Shown: positions 19,457 to 26,899 of the stretch, piece after piece
Numbering within the stretch: position 1 is the first letter of the stretch
Layout: each line of letters starts with the position of its first letter
Assembly (NCBI GenBank): GCA_902612805.1
Contig: CACMEY010000005.1
Coordinates: forward strand, 42,987-106,986
Origin: an uncultured Alphaproteobacteria bacterium
GTDB taxonomy: Bacteria > Pseudomonadota > Alphaproteobacteria > HIMB59 > GCA-002718135
Reading direction: 5' to 3'
DNA: 64,000 nt
Notes under the pieces: model-generated
Databases searched by the model: none
Seen by the model: only the letters and a program-made list of their open reading frames with translations
Told to the model about the DNA's origin: nothing
Program-made: the position numbers and the translations under genes

Positions 19457-19484
19457 TTGATACTTTCCGAATTATAGCTATAAG
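19457..19484 (+). promoter_or_regulatory. Candidate sigma-70 promoter for the second amt unit
   Basis: TTGATA (19457-19462) and TATAAG (19479-19484) are separated by 16 bases. This predicts transcription starting around 19491, two bases before aptamer 2a begins at 19493. The fit to the riboswitch 5' end makes it more credible than most AT-rich matches. I could not find an equally good match before the first amt leader. Confidence 0.5.
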
Positions 19485-19492
19485 TCTAATCA

Positions 19493-19542
19493 CGTTCATC
19501 ACTCTTTTAGAGTGACGGAAGTAGACGAAAGTCGAAGGAACG
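19493..19542 (+). promoter_or_regulatory. Glutamine riboswitch aptamer 2a (glnA RNA motif), upstream of second amt
   Basis: P1 is cguuc (19493-19497) with gaacg (19538-19542). P2 is ucacu (19499-19503) with aguga (19511-19515). CGGAAGUAG, P3 gac-GAAA-guc and CGAAGGAACG follow. The core is identical to aptamer 1a, while the P2 loop and last pair differ in a base-paired way, so structure is what is conserved. Confidence 0.93.
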
Positions 19543-19560
19543 CATGCAAAGTTATAACAT

Positions 19561-19610
19561 CGTTCAATTTGCAGCTTGCAAATCGGAAGTAGGTATACCC
19601 GAAGGAACGC
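19561..19610 (+). promoter_or_regulatory. Glutamine riboswitch aptamer 2b (glnA RNA motif), upstream of second amt
   Basis: P1 is cguuc (19561-19565) with gaacg (19605-19609). P2 is auuugca (19567-19573) with ugcaaau (19577-19583), where a C-G pair of aptamer 1b has become A-U. CGGAAGUAGG, P3 ggu/acc and CGAAGGAACG follow. Spacing to aptamer 2a is the same as in the first leader. Confidence 0.93.
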
Positions 19611-19700
19611 GGATCTTAGTAATTAATTTCCATAGCTAAGCATGATGCAATGCATAACTAAAGGTTAGTTATGTGTCTATAATTTTATGTGGAGTTAATA
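19611..19700 (+). promoter_or_regulatory. Conserved linker and hairpin of the second amt leader, possible translational expression platform
   Basis: This shares the aatttccatagctaagcatg core with the first leader. UUUCCAU (19627-19633) with its following A can pair with UGUGGAG around the ribosome binding site (19688-19694). The hairpin at 19653-19673 is a perfect nine-base stem (cataactaa / ttagttatg) with loop agg. Its sequence differs from the matching hairpin of the first leader while pairing is kept, which is evidence for a functional RNA structure. Confidence 0.55.
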
Positions 19701-20987
19701 ATGTATAAAAAATTTTTTAGTCTTTTTACAATTCTCTCTTTTATTTTGTTGCTAAGTTCTTCTGTAAGAGCAGAGGTTGATGCAGAAGTAGCATACATAT
19801 TTAATACATTTTCTTTTTTAGTTTGTGGGTTCTTAGTCATGTGGATGGCTGCAGGATTTCTATTTTTAGAATCAGGCCTTGTTACCACCAGAAGTGTATC
19901 AACTATTGCTGCTAAAAATATTGGAAAATTCGCAATAGTTTCAATTGTTTTCTATTTAATCGGATACAATCTCGGATATTCTGTGCCTGAAGGAGGCTAT
20001 ATTGGTACACCATCCATATGGACTGATAATACTTCTATGGAAACAGGTTACTCAGATGCTTCGGACTGGTTTTTTCAAGCTTTATTTGTTTGTGCTACTG
20101 TGTCTATTGTATCAGGTGCTGTAGCAGAGAGAATAAAAATTTGGCCTTTCTTTACTTTTGCAGCGGTACTTGGAGGAGTAATTTATCCAATTCAAATGGG
20201 TTGGGAATGGGGTGGAGGATGGCTAGACGCCCTAGGATTTGCAGATTTCGCTGGCTCGACATTAGTTCACGCTTGTGGTGGTTCTGCAGCTTTAGCAGGA
20301 GTAATTCTTTTAGGTCCAAGACTTGGAAGATTTAGTGCAAGTGGAGAACCAGCTAATATGGCTCCATTTGCTCCATCATCAATTCCTTTAGTTACATTAG
20401 GAACGTTTATTTTATGGATGGGGTGGTATGGCTTTAATGGTGGATCCCAACTTGCATTAGGTTCTTATGAAGATGCAACAGCAATGTCAAAAATTTTCAT
20501 GAATACTCAACTTGCAGCTTGTGGTGGATGTATGGCTGGTGCCGCAATAACAAGATTGATTGGTGGCAAAACTGATATTGTTATGATGCTTAATGGAGCT
20601 CTTGCAGGTTTAGTTTCAATAACAGCTGAGCCATTGATGCCTAGTCCATTGCTTGCAATTGGAATTGGAGCAGTTGGTGGAGTAATAATGTATTATGGAA
20701 CTAACTTCTTAAACTCATTAAAGCTAGATGATGTTGTTGGCGCAATACCCGTACATATGTTTGCAGGTATTTGGGGAACATTAGTTGTTCCTCTAACTAA
20801 TCCTGATGCATCATACTCAATTCAATTACTGGGCGTTGCTTCAGTATGTATCTTTGTTTTTGTTTTCTCATATATTGTAATATATCTAATTAAAAATATT
20901 ATGGGATTAAGAATTAGTGAAGAAGCCGAAAAACTTGGCACTGATAAAGCCGAGGTTGGAGTAGTAGCTTATTCAATTAGAGACTAA
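19701..20987 (+). CDS. amt: Ammonium transporter (second copy)
   Basis: At 428 residues this is the same length as the first copy, with a signal peptide (about 1-24), GFLFLESGLV (about 52-61), GSTLVHACGGSAALAG (about 190-205) and VHMFAGIWGT (about 351-360). The tail is again EEAEKLGTDKAEVGVVAY. It is clearly paralogous to the first gene but diverged through the membrane helices, so the duplication is old rather than an assembly artefact. The ATG at 19701 was chosen for its GGAG and for the length match. A hairpin follows the stop. Confidence 0.95.
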   Translation: MYKKFFSLFTILSFILLLSSSVRAEVDAEVAYIFNTFSFLVCGFLVMWMAAGFLFLESGLVTTRSVSTIAAKNIGKFAIVSIVFYLIGYNLGYSVPEGGYIGTPSIWTDNTSMETGYSDASDWFFQALFVCATVSIVSGAVAERIKIWPFFTFAAVLGGVIYPIQMGWEWGGGWLDALGFADFAGSTLVHACGGSAALAGVILLGPRLGRFSASGEPANMAPFAPSSIPLVTLGTFILWMGWYGFNGGSQLALGSYEDATAMSKIFMNTQLAACGGCMAGAAITRLIGGKTDIVMMLNGALAGLVSITAEPLMPSPLLAIGIGAVGGVIMYYGTNFLNSLKLDDVVGAIPVHMFAGIWGTLVVPLTNPDASYSIQLLGVASVCIFVFVFSYIVIYLIKNIMGLRISEEAEKLGTDKAEVGVVAYSIRD

Positions 20988-21002
20988 TACTTAAAAAAAA
21001 AT

Positions 21003-21026
21003 AAGAGAGGTAATTTTACCTCTCTT
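21003..21026 (+). terminator. Hairpin after the second amt, possibly also regulating the next small ORF
   Basis: A perfect stem aagagaggtaa / ttacctctctt with a loop of only a few T lies 16 bases after the amt stop. It is not followed by a T run (taaaaataaa). Its pyrimidine-rich 3' arm is partly complementary to the ribosome binding site aaaggagata of the small gene 10 bases on, an arrangement resembling the element after the first amt. Strand-symmetric termination is also possible. Confidence 0.5.
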
Positions 21027-21046
21027 AAAAATAAAGGAGATAAAAT

Positions 21047-21238
21047 ATGAAGACAGCTTTTATGATTAATGGAAAGAAGCATATTTTAAAATATGAAAGA
21101 AAAATGCCTGAAAAAGAGGTAATAAAAATGAAATCATTTGTTACTAATAAAGGTGTTAAACTTGCAAAAACTACAAAGTTTAAAATAAAAAAAGTTTTAG
21201 AAAAAGATAAGGAAAGGATTTTTGATATTATTCTATAA
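21047..21238 (+). CDS. 63-residue basic protein of unknown function
   Basis: The ORF has a good ribosome binding site (AAAGGAGAT, seven bases before ATG) and fills the space between the hairpin after amt and the convergent yqgE gene, ending exactly next to its stop. The protein is Lys-rich (MINGKKHILKYERKMPEKEV then a VKLAKTTKFKIKKVLEKDKE stretch) with no cysteine or membrane helix. I do not recognise a family. Nucleic-acid binding or a small helper of nitrogen control are guesses from charge and position. A hydrophobic ORF on the other strand is judged its shadow. Confidence 0.55.
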   Translation: MKTAFMINGKKHILKYERKMPEKEVIKMKSFVTNKGVKLAKTTKFKIKKVLEKDKERIFDIIL

Positions 21239-21790
21239 TTAACAATTACCTGAAAATATTGAAAGTTTACTTGCATCTATTCCTAACAAATTAAATGCAT
21301 CACTCCATTTATTGTTAACTTTTTCATCAAAAATAAAATCACTATTTGTTTTTAGCGTCATCCAACTATTTGACGCTAATTCCTTTTCAATTTGTCCTGG
21401 ACCCCAGCCTGCATATCCAAGAGCTAGAATACTATTCTTTGGACCATTACCTTTAGAAAGATCGTTAAAAAATTCTGAAGTACTAGTTAACGCCACTCCT
21501 TTATCTATTGTTAGGGTTTCTTTTTGAATAACTTCATCAGAATGTAGAACAAACCCCCTGCCACTTTCAACAGGACCACCATAGCGAATGTAAAGTTTCT
21601 TATCTTCTAAAGGTTTGTCTATACCTAGTTGTTCAAGCAAATCAGGGTAAAGATCATAATCAATTTTTTTGTTGATTATTATACCCATAGCCCCATCTTT
21701 TGAGTGAGCACACATATAAATTACCGTTTTTTCAAATCTATCATCTTCTAATGAAGGCATTGAAATTAAGAACTGACCAGTTAAATTCAT
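21239..21790 (-). CDS. yqgE: YqgE/AlgH family protein (UPF0301)
   Basis: The 183-residue cytoplasmic protein has the family's opening GQFLISMPSLEDDRFEKTV (about 5-23), then DGAMGIIINKK (about 32-42), the central GGPVESGRGFVLHS (about 71-84) and GYAGWGPGQIEKEL (about 124-137). The biochemical role of YqgE is not firmly known; AlgH was linked to alginate regulation in Pseudomonas. It is convergent with the small ORF and divergent from dsbD across 57 bases. Confidence 0.93.
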   Translation of the reverse strand: MNLTGQFLISMPSLEDDRFEKTVIYMCAHSKDGAMGIIINKKIDYDLYPDLLEQLGIDKPLEDKKLYIRYGGPVESGRGFVLHSDEVIQKETLTIDKGVALTSTSEFFNDLSKGNGPKNSILALGYAGWGPGQIEKELASNSWMTLKTNSDFIFDEKVNNKWSDAFNLLGIDASKLSIFSGNC

Positions 21791-21847
21791 ATAGTATATA
21801 TATTCGCGTTAATTTATATTTTTCAATATTGTATTGATTTATTTTAT

Positions 21848-23905
21848 ATGGACAAGGTAATAAAACTAATAAATCTATTAAAAATTGCAATAATATTTGC
21901 TCTTGGACTATTTAGCACAGCTGGATACTCTTTATCTTCAGATTGGGCAATTAGTGAAAAATCAAAAGTTAGATTAATTTCACCAATGACTGCTTCAAAT
22001 AATAATAACCAATTAATTTTAGCATTAGAATATGAACTAGAAGAGGAATGGAAAACATATTGGAAATCTCCTGGAGGCGGAGGTTTCCCTCAAAAAATTA
22101 TATGGAACAATTCATCAAATGTGAAAGATATTAAAATATTATGGCCAGAACCAATAGAATTTGAAATACTAGGTTTAAAATCAATTGGATATAAAGATAA
22201 AGTTATATTCCCTTTGATTGTAGATATTAAAGATAATCAAAAACAAACAAATTTAAATTTAAATATTAATTATTTAGTTTGTAGAGATATTTGCATTCCA
22301 GGTAATGCGGATATATTTTTAGACTTACCATCAGGAGATGGTGAATACACAGATTATTTTTTTGAAATTGAAAAAGTTTTATCTGCTACATTAAATAATA
22401 ATATTGATTTTACACCTATTTCTAATTTCTCATTTAATGCTATTCAAAATAATAATGACGTTATTTTTGATATAGAAATATCAACTAGTTCTTTTTTTGA
22501 TGATCCAAAAATGTTTATTCACACACCATTTGGATTGCCAGTTGTAGAACCAATAAATAATTATTCCCTTGATTTTCAAAAATTAAAAACCTCTTTTAAT
22601 TTTAGATTAGATCAATTTAATGAAAAAAAGTTTCCAATTGAAATATTTTTTTACGATAATAACCACAGTTTTAAAGTTGAAAAAAATGTAGAAATTGAAA
22701 ATGTAGATAAAAATATTTCTACAAACAATAGTCTTTTATACTTACTCATAATTTCACTATTAGGTGGGTTTATTTTAAATCTTATGCCATGTGTATTTCC
22801 AGTGTTATCTTTAAAATTATTATCAGTAATTAATACTGAAGATAAAAAGATAAAAAGCAGTTTTTTTATAACTGTATTAGGTATTATTACTTCTTTTCTT
22901 ATACTTGGTTCATTTTTTGCTATTCTTAAACAAATAAATATTTCAATATCTTGGGGTATGCAATTTCAAGAACCTTACTTTTTAATGTTTATTCTAACTA
23001 TTATATCAATGTTCTTCTTGAACACTCTTGGGTTTTTCCAAATAAATTTACCAAGTTTTTTATTTTCATCAAAAATGTTAAATTCAGGAAATAATTTTTA
23101 TACAAAGAATTTTTTTAATGGTTTTTTTGCTACACTTCTTGCTACACCATGTTCTGCGCCTTATTTAGGAACAGCTGTAACGGCTGCTTTTACTCAATCA
23201 ACAACGTATCTATTTTTAATATTCTTTTTTATGGGTATAGGAATGAGCTTACCTTATTTGATTATAGTTTTTTTTCCAGGCCTGATTTCCTTCTTACCTC
23301 GATCTGGAAAATGGATGATTTATTTTAAATATTTTTTATCTATTTTATTATTCATAACAATTGTTTGGCTTTTAAGTATATTAAATAATTATTTCAATTA
23401 TTTTTTTATACTTACATTTACTGTTTTATTAATCTTAATATCAGCAATTTTAAAATTTAGAATTTATCAAACTCCCTTAATTATTTCTTTAATAATTATT
23501 TTCTTTTTAACTCCGTATTTAAATTCTTTTCAAAAAATTAATGAAGAAAATTATAAAAGTAATAATTGGTTAGATTTTAATTCCAAAAGTATTCCTGAAA
23601 TAATAGCTAACAATGAAATTGTTTTTTTAGATATAACGGCAGATTGGTGCATTACCTGTAAGTTTAATAAAATTAATGTTTTAAATTCAAAAACAGTTTC
23701 AGATTTTTTTGATTCACAAGAAGTGACATTGATAAAAGCTGATTGGACACAACCAAATGAAAAAATAAATAAATTTTTAAAAAAATACAATAAATTTGGC
23801 ATACCTTTTAATGCATTTTATTCTTCAAAGTTTCCTGAAGGCATAGTAATGAATGAAATATTGACTGAGAAACAAATATTTGAAACATATAATAAAGTTA
23901 AATGA
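21848..23905 (+). CDS. dsbD: Thiol:disulfide interchange protein DsbD/ScsB type
   Basis: The 685-residue protein has three parts: a signal peptide and periplasmic N-terminal beta domain (about 1-285), a membrane domain of about eight helices with the redox Cys in LMPCVFPVLSLK (about 314) and TPCSAPYLGT (about 434), and a C-terminal periplasmic thioredoxin domain with DWCITCK (about 600-603). It carries reducing power from cytoplasmic thioredoxin to the periplasm, for cytochrome c and CuA maturation and isomerases. It ends in an ATGA overlap with a peroxiredoxin gene, suggesting a shared redox operon. Confidence 0.92.
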   Translation: MDKVIKLINLLKIAIIFALGLFSTAGYSLSSDWAISEKSKVRLISPMTASNNNNQLILALEYELEEEWKTYWKSPGGGGFPQKIIWNNSSNVKDIKILWPEPIEFEILGLKSIGYKDKVIFPLIVDIKDNQKQTNLNLNINYLVCRDICIPGNADIFLDLPSGDGEYTDYFFEIEKVLSATLNNNIDFTPISNFSFNAIQNNNDVIFDIEISTSSFFDDPKMFIHTPFGLPVVEPINNYSLDFQKLKTSFNFRLDQFNEKKFPIEIFFYDNNHSFKVEKNVEIENVDKNISTNNSLLYLLIISLLGGFILNLMPCVFPVLSLKLLSVINTEDKKIKSSFFITVLGIITSFLILGSFFAILKQINISISWGMQFQEPYFLMFILTIISMFFLNTLGFFQINLPSFLFSSKMLNSGNNFYTKNFFNGFFATLLATPCSAPYLGTAVTAAFTQSTTYLFLIFFFMGIGMSLPYLIIVFFPGLISFLPRSGKWMIYFKYFLSILLFITIVWLLSILNNYFNYFFILTFTVLLILISAILKFRIYQTPLIISLIIIFFLTPYLNSFQKINEENYKSNNWLDFNSKSIPEIIANNEIVFLDITADWCITCKFNKINVLNSKTVSDFFDSQEVTLIKADWTQPNEKINKFLKKYNKFGIPFNAFYSSKFPEGIVMNEILTEKQIFETYNKVK

Positions 23906-24378
23906 TAAAAATGATTATTGATGATTTTAAAGTGCCTATTATTAAAAAAGGTGTTTCATCAGTATCTTCATTAAAAAATGAATTTATAAATAAAAAAATT
24001 ATCCTATTTGGTGTGCCAGGAGCATTTACGCCAACTTGTTCTGAGAAACATCTCCCAGGTTATATAAAATTATATAATTCATTTATAAAAAAAAATATTG
24101 ATGGCATTTACTGTCTATCTGTAAATGATGAGCATGTGATGAAATCTTGGTTATTGAGTTATACAAATGGAGAAATAATCAATGGAATTGCAGATGGAAA
24201 TGCTGAGATTACAAAATATTTTGACTTGCTATCTGATAAGACAAAAAATTATATGGGTTTTAGGTGTCGAAGGTTTGCCATGATTATTGAGAATAATATG
24301 ATTATAAACAAGTTTATTGAAAATGATGGTGAATACCGTGTTAGTTCAGCTGAATATATTTTAGAACAAATCCAATGA
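23902..24378 (+). CDS. Peroxiredoxin, Prx5 type
   Basis: The 158-residue protein has the peroxidatic site GVPGAFTPTCSEKHLPGY (about 37-54, Cys about 46), characteristic of the Prx5/hybrid family, followed by VNDEHVMKSW. It reduces hydrogen peroxide and organic hydroperoxides in the cytoplasm with glutathione, glutaredoxin or thioredoxin. ATG at 23902 overlaps the dsbD stop; a second in-frame ATG at 23911 is possible. It is coupled by ATGA to the following dehydrogenase gene. Confidence 0.93.
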   Translation: MIKMIIDDFKVPIIKKGVSSVSSLKNEFINKKIILFGVPGAFTPTCSEKHLPGYIKLYNSFIKKNIDGIYCLSVNDEHVMKSWLLSYTNGEIINGIADGNAEITKYFDLLSDKTKNYMGFRCRRFAMIIENNMIINKFIENDGEYRVSSAEYILEQIQ

Positions 24379-25112
24379 ATAAAATTAATTTAGAAAATAG
24401 AGTAGCAATTGTAACGGGTGGAGCACAAGGCTTTGGGTTAGCAATTACAAAAAGATTTATAGAGTCAGGTGCAAGAGTACTAATATGGGATAAAGATACA
24501 GAATATTTAAATAAAGTTGATCTAAAAAATATTCAAAAAATTGAAGTTGATGTTTCAAATTATAAAAGTGTAGAGAATGCATTTGCTGAAAGCCTTACGC
24601 ATGAAAACAAAATTGATATTTTAATAAATAATGCAGGAATAGCTGGACCAAATTTTAAGACATGGGATTATCCACTTGAGGAATGGCAAAAAGTTATAGA
24701 CATAGATCTAACTGGAGTATTTTATTGCTGTAAAACTATAGTTCCTCATTTTATCAAAAATAATTATGGACGTATTGTTAATATTTCCTCGATAGCTGGT
24801 AAGGAGGGTAATCCTAATGCAATGCCTTATAGTGCAGCAAAAGCAGGAGTTATTGCACTTACTAAATCTTTAGGAAAAGAATTAGCTGAAAATAACATTT
24901 CAGTTAATTGTGTTACACCTGCACCTGCTAAGACGCGTATTTTTGATCAAATTACAGAAGAACACATTGATTATATGTTATCAAAAATTCCAAGAAATAG
25001 ATTTGTGTTAGTAGAAGAATTAGCTTCTTTAGTTGCTTGGATGTCTTCTGAAGAAAATTCTTATACCACAGGATCAACTTTTGATTTGAGTGGTGGTCGA
25101 GCTACTTATTAA
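24375..25112 (+). CDS. Short-chain dehydrogenase/reductase (SDR)
   Basis: The 245-residue classical SDR has the cofactor loop TGGAQGFG (about 14-21), NNAG (about 86-89), the catalytic Ser in ISSIAG (about 139) and YSAAK (Tyr about 152, Lys about 156). An acidic residue after the second strand (WDKDTE, about 37-42) suggests NAD rather than NADP. It resembles sugar or 2-keto-3-deoxy-sugar-acid dehydrogenases and FabG-like proteins; the substrate is not fixed. Its stop overlaps that of the convergent permease gene, so it abuts the sugar region and may belong to it functionally. Confidence 0.88.
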   Translation: MNKINLENRVAIVTGGAQGFGLAITKRFIESGARVLIWDKDTEYLNKVDLKNIQKIEVDVSNYKSVENAFAESLTHENKIDILINNAGIAGPNFKTWDYPLEEWQKVIDIDLTGVFYCCKTIVPHFIKNNYGRIVNISSIAGKEGNPNAMPYSAAKAGVIALTKSLGKELAENNISVNCVTPAPAKTRIFDQITEEHIDYMLSKIPRNRFVLVEELASLVAWMSSEENSYTTGSTFDLSGGRATY

Positions 25113-26086
25113 TTTTTTCTTCTTTGTATCAGGGCGTAGACTGTTACGGCCACTGTTATCATGAGTCCGTTAATAAATTTTACATAAAAGCCAGATAAGC
25201 CTAAAGCAACTATTCCTGATTCTAATGATCCAATAATTAATACTCCTATAAAAGTTCCAAAAATAGTACCTTTACCACCAAAGACTGAAGTACCACCAAC
25301 AAAGACAGCTGCTAGTGTTGTTAACATTAAGCCCTCACCTTGTGTAGGCCAGAAATACAACATTTCATACATTGTAAAAATTCCTGCTAAAGCAGAGAAA
25401 AATCCCAGTTGAACAAAAGCAATAATTTTTACATTATCAACATTAATTCCCATCATTTGAGCACTTGCCTTATTGTCACCTACAAAGTGAATGTGATTTC
25501 CAAATTTATGGTATCGATAAACCCATTGCATCAATCCAGTTAATACAATGAACCAAATAAATTGCATTGGAATTTTTCCAAATAATTTTTCAACAAATAT
25601 CATATGATGCCATGTTCCATCTGCTACATCGACGATTGCAATACCACTACCTTGGGAAATTACATTAACTAATCCACGCCAAAAAAATAAAGTACCTATA
25701 GTTGCAACTATTGAAGGTATACCAATTTTAGTAACAAGTAATCCATTTACTAATCCAGCAAACATTCCAAGTGAAGTTGCTAAAATAAATGCTATAAAAA
25801 AATTACCATCGGTTGATGTCATTATAATTCCAAATATGAGAGATGTAATTCCAACTATAGATGGAAATGATAAATCAATTTCACCAAGTGTAACAACAAA
25901 TGTTGCTGATATAGCAATTATCCCAAAAAAAGGCATCGATTGCATGAAAGCTCTGTAAATTGGAAATCTTGTAAATACATGTGGTGCACCCAAGAAGTAA
26001 ATTAAGAAAAGCACTATGGCAATTATTGTAATACTAATTTCAAGTTTGTGTGTTTTTACAAAATAACTATTTAATAAACTACTCAT
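25109..26086 (-). CDS. Sugar ABC transporter permease (RbsC/FrcC-like)
   Basis: This 325-residue protein has about eight to ten membrane helices and the BPD_transp_2 signatures of carbohydrate importers, including GEIDLSFPSIVG (about 69-80), NGLLVTKIGIPSIVATIGTL (about 113-132) and VFVGGTSVFGGKGTIFGTF (about 261-279). It is third in the minus-strand unit binding protein, ATPase, permease, starting one base after the ATPase stop. It forms the inner-membrane channel, presumably as a dimer. The sugar is not identifiable. Confidence 0.92.
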   Translation of the reverse strand: MSSLLNSYFVKTHKLEISITIIAIVLFLIYFLGAPHVFTRFPIYRAFMQSMPFFGIIAISATFVVTLGEIDLSFPSIVGITSLIFGIIMTSTDGNFFIAFILATSLGMFAGLVNGLLVTKIGIPSIVATIGTLFFWRGLVNVISQGSGIAIVDVADGTWHHMIFVEKLFGKIPMQFIWFIVLTGLMQWVYRYHKFGNHIHFVGDNKASAQMMGINVDNVKIIAFVQLGFFSALAGIFTMYEMLYFWPTQGEGLMLTTLAAVFVGGTSVFGGKGTIFGTFIGVLIIGSLESGIVALGLSGFYVKFINGLMITVAVTVYALIQRRKN

Positions 26087-26854
26087 TTAATCTTCAACCT
26101 TAATTTTACCTGATTCATGAAGTTGGATCATTTTTTGAACAAGCTCTTCTCTTGAAATATCTTCTTTGTTAAACTCTCCAACAACTTCTCCTCTATCTAA
26201 AATGATAAACCTATCTGCAGCACCGTAAACGTGTATTATATTGTGATCGATAAAAATAGCTGATTTATTTTCATTTTTTAAACCCTTTACAAAGTTAAGT
26301 ACTTTTTCTGTTTCTTGAATTGATAAACCCATAGTAGGTTCGTCTAATACAATCAAATCAGAATTAAAATACAAGGATCTACCAAAAGCAACGCCTTGTT
26401 TTTCTCCACCTGATAGACCCATTACTGGTGAGTCCACAGTTATAGCTTTAGAAGTAAATCCTATATAATCTCGTAAAATTTTTTCTGCTTCTTTTCTTTG
26501 TTTTTTGATATCTAAAAAACCAAATGAGTTTGTAATTTCTCTTCCTGCAAAAATATTTCTAAACAATTCTTGTTGATCACAAAGTGCTCTCTCTTGATAT
26601 ACAGCTTCAATCCCCATTTTTCTTGATTGAGCAACTGATTTAATTTGAACTTCTTCTTTTTTAAAAAAAACTTTTCCTGAGTTTGGGCTATGAACTCCAG
26701 TTATAACTTTTATAAGTGTTGATTTACCAGCACCATTATCACCAATTAAAGCTACTACTTCGCCTTTATTTATTTTGATATTTACATCTTTTAAAACTTT
26801 GACATTTCCAAAATTTTTATAAATATTTTCTAATTTTAAGAGTTCTTCTGCCAT
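26087..26854 (-). CDS. Sugar ABC transporter ATP-binding protein, single domain (FrcA-like)
   Basis: The 255-residue protein has Walker A GDNGAGKST (about 38-46), Q-loop YQERALC (about 82-88), signature LSGGEKQG (about 143-150) and Walker B LIVLDEPTMGLS (about 164-175). Most RbsA-type carbohydrate ATPases carry two fused domains of about 500 residues. This one has only the first, as in FrcA of rhizobia, so a homodimer must drive transport. A strong hairpin sits just ahead of its start. Confidence 0.92.
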   Translation of the reverse strand: MAEELLKLENIYKNFGNVKVLKDVNIKINKGEVVALIGDNGAGKSTLIKVITGVHSPNSGKVFFKKEEVQIKSVAQSRKMGIEAVYQERALCDQQELFRNIFAGREITNSFGFLDIKKQRKEAEKILRDYIGFTSKAITVDSPVMGLSGGEKQGVAFGRSLYFNSDLIVLDEPTMGLSIQETEKVLNFVKGLKNENKSAIFIDHNIIHVYGAADRFIILDRGEVVGEFNKEDISREELVQKMIQLHESGKIKVED

Positions 26855-26862
26855 AAAAATTT

Positions 26863-26887
26863 AACCTGCCTTAAAGTAAGGCAGGTT
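26863..26887 (-). terminator. Stem-loop between sugar-binding-protein gene and ABC ATPase gene
   Basis: A perfect 11-base stem (aacctgcctta, 26863-26873, with taaggcaggtt, 26877-26887) and a three-base loop lies 12 bases after the binding-protein stop. On the minus strand it is followed by TTAAATTTTT just before the ATPase ATG. It can act as a partial terminator or 3' stabiliser, which in ABC operons often gives more binding protein than membrane components. Confidence 0.75.
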
Positions 26888-26899
26888 ATAAAATTTAAT

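Noticed and set aside
19454..19700. Whether the second leader is a recent duplicate or assembly artefact of the first
   Set aside because: Stems differ in compensatory ways, the lower hairpins differ in sequence and the amt proteins differ at many positions, so the copies are old and real.
21025..21276. 83-residue hydrophobic minus-strand ORF overlapping the small gene after the second amt
   Set aside because: It crosses the end of yqgE and the hairpin, and the plus-strand ORF has a clear ribosome binding site and a better fit to the gap.
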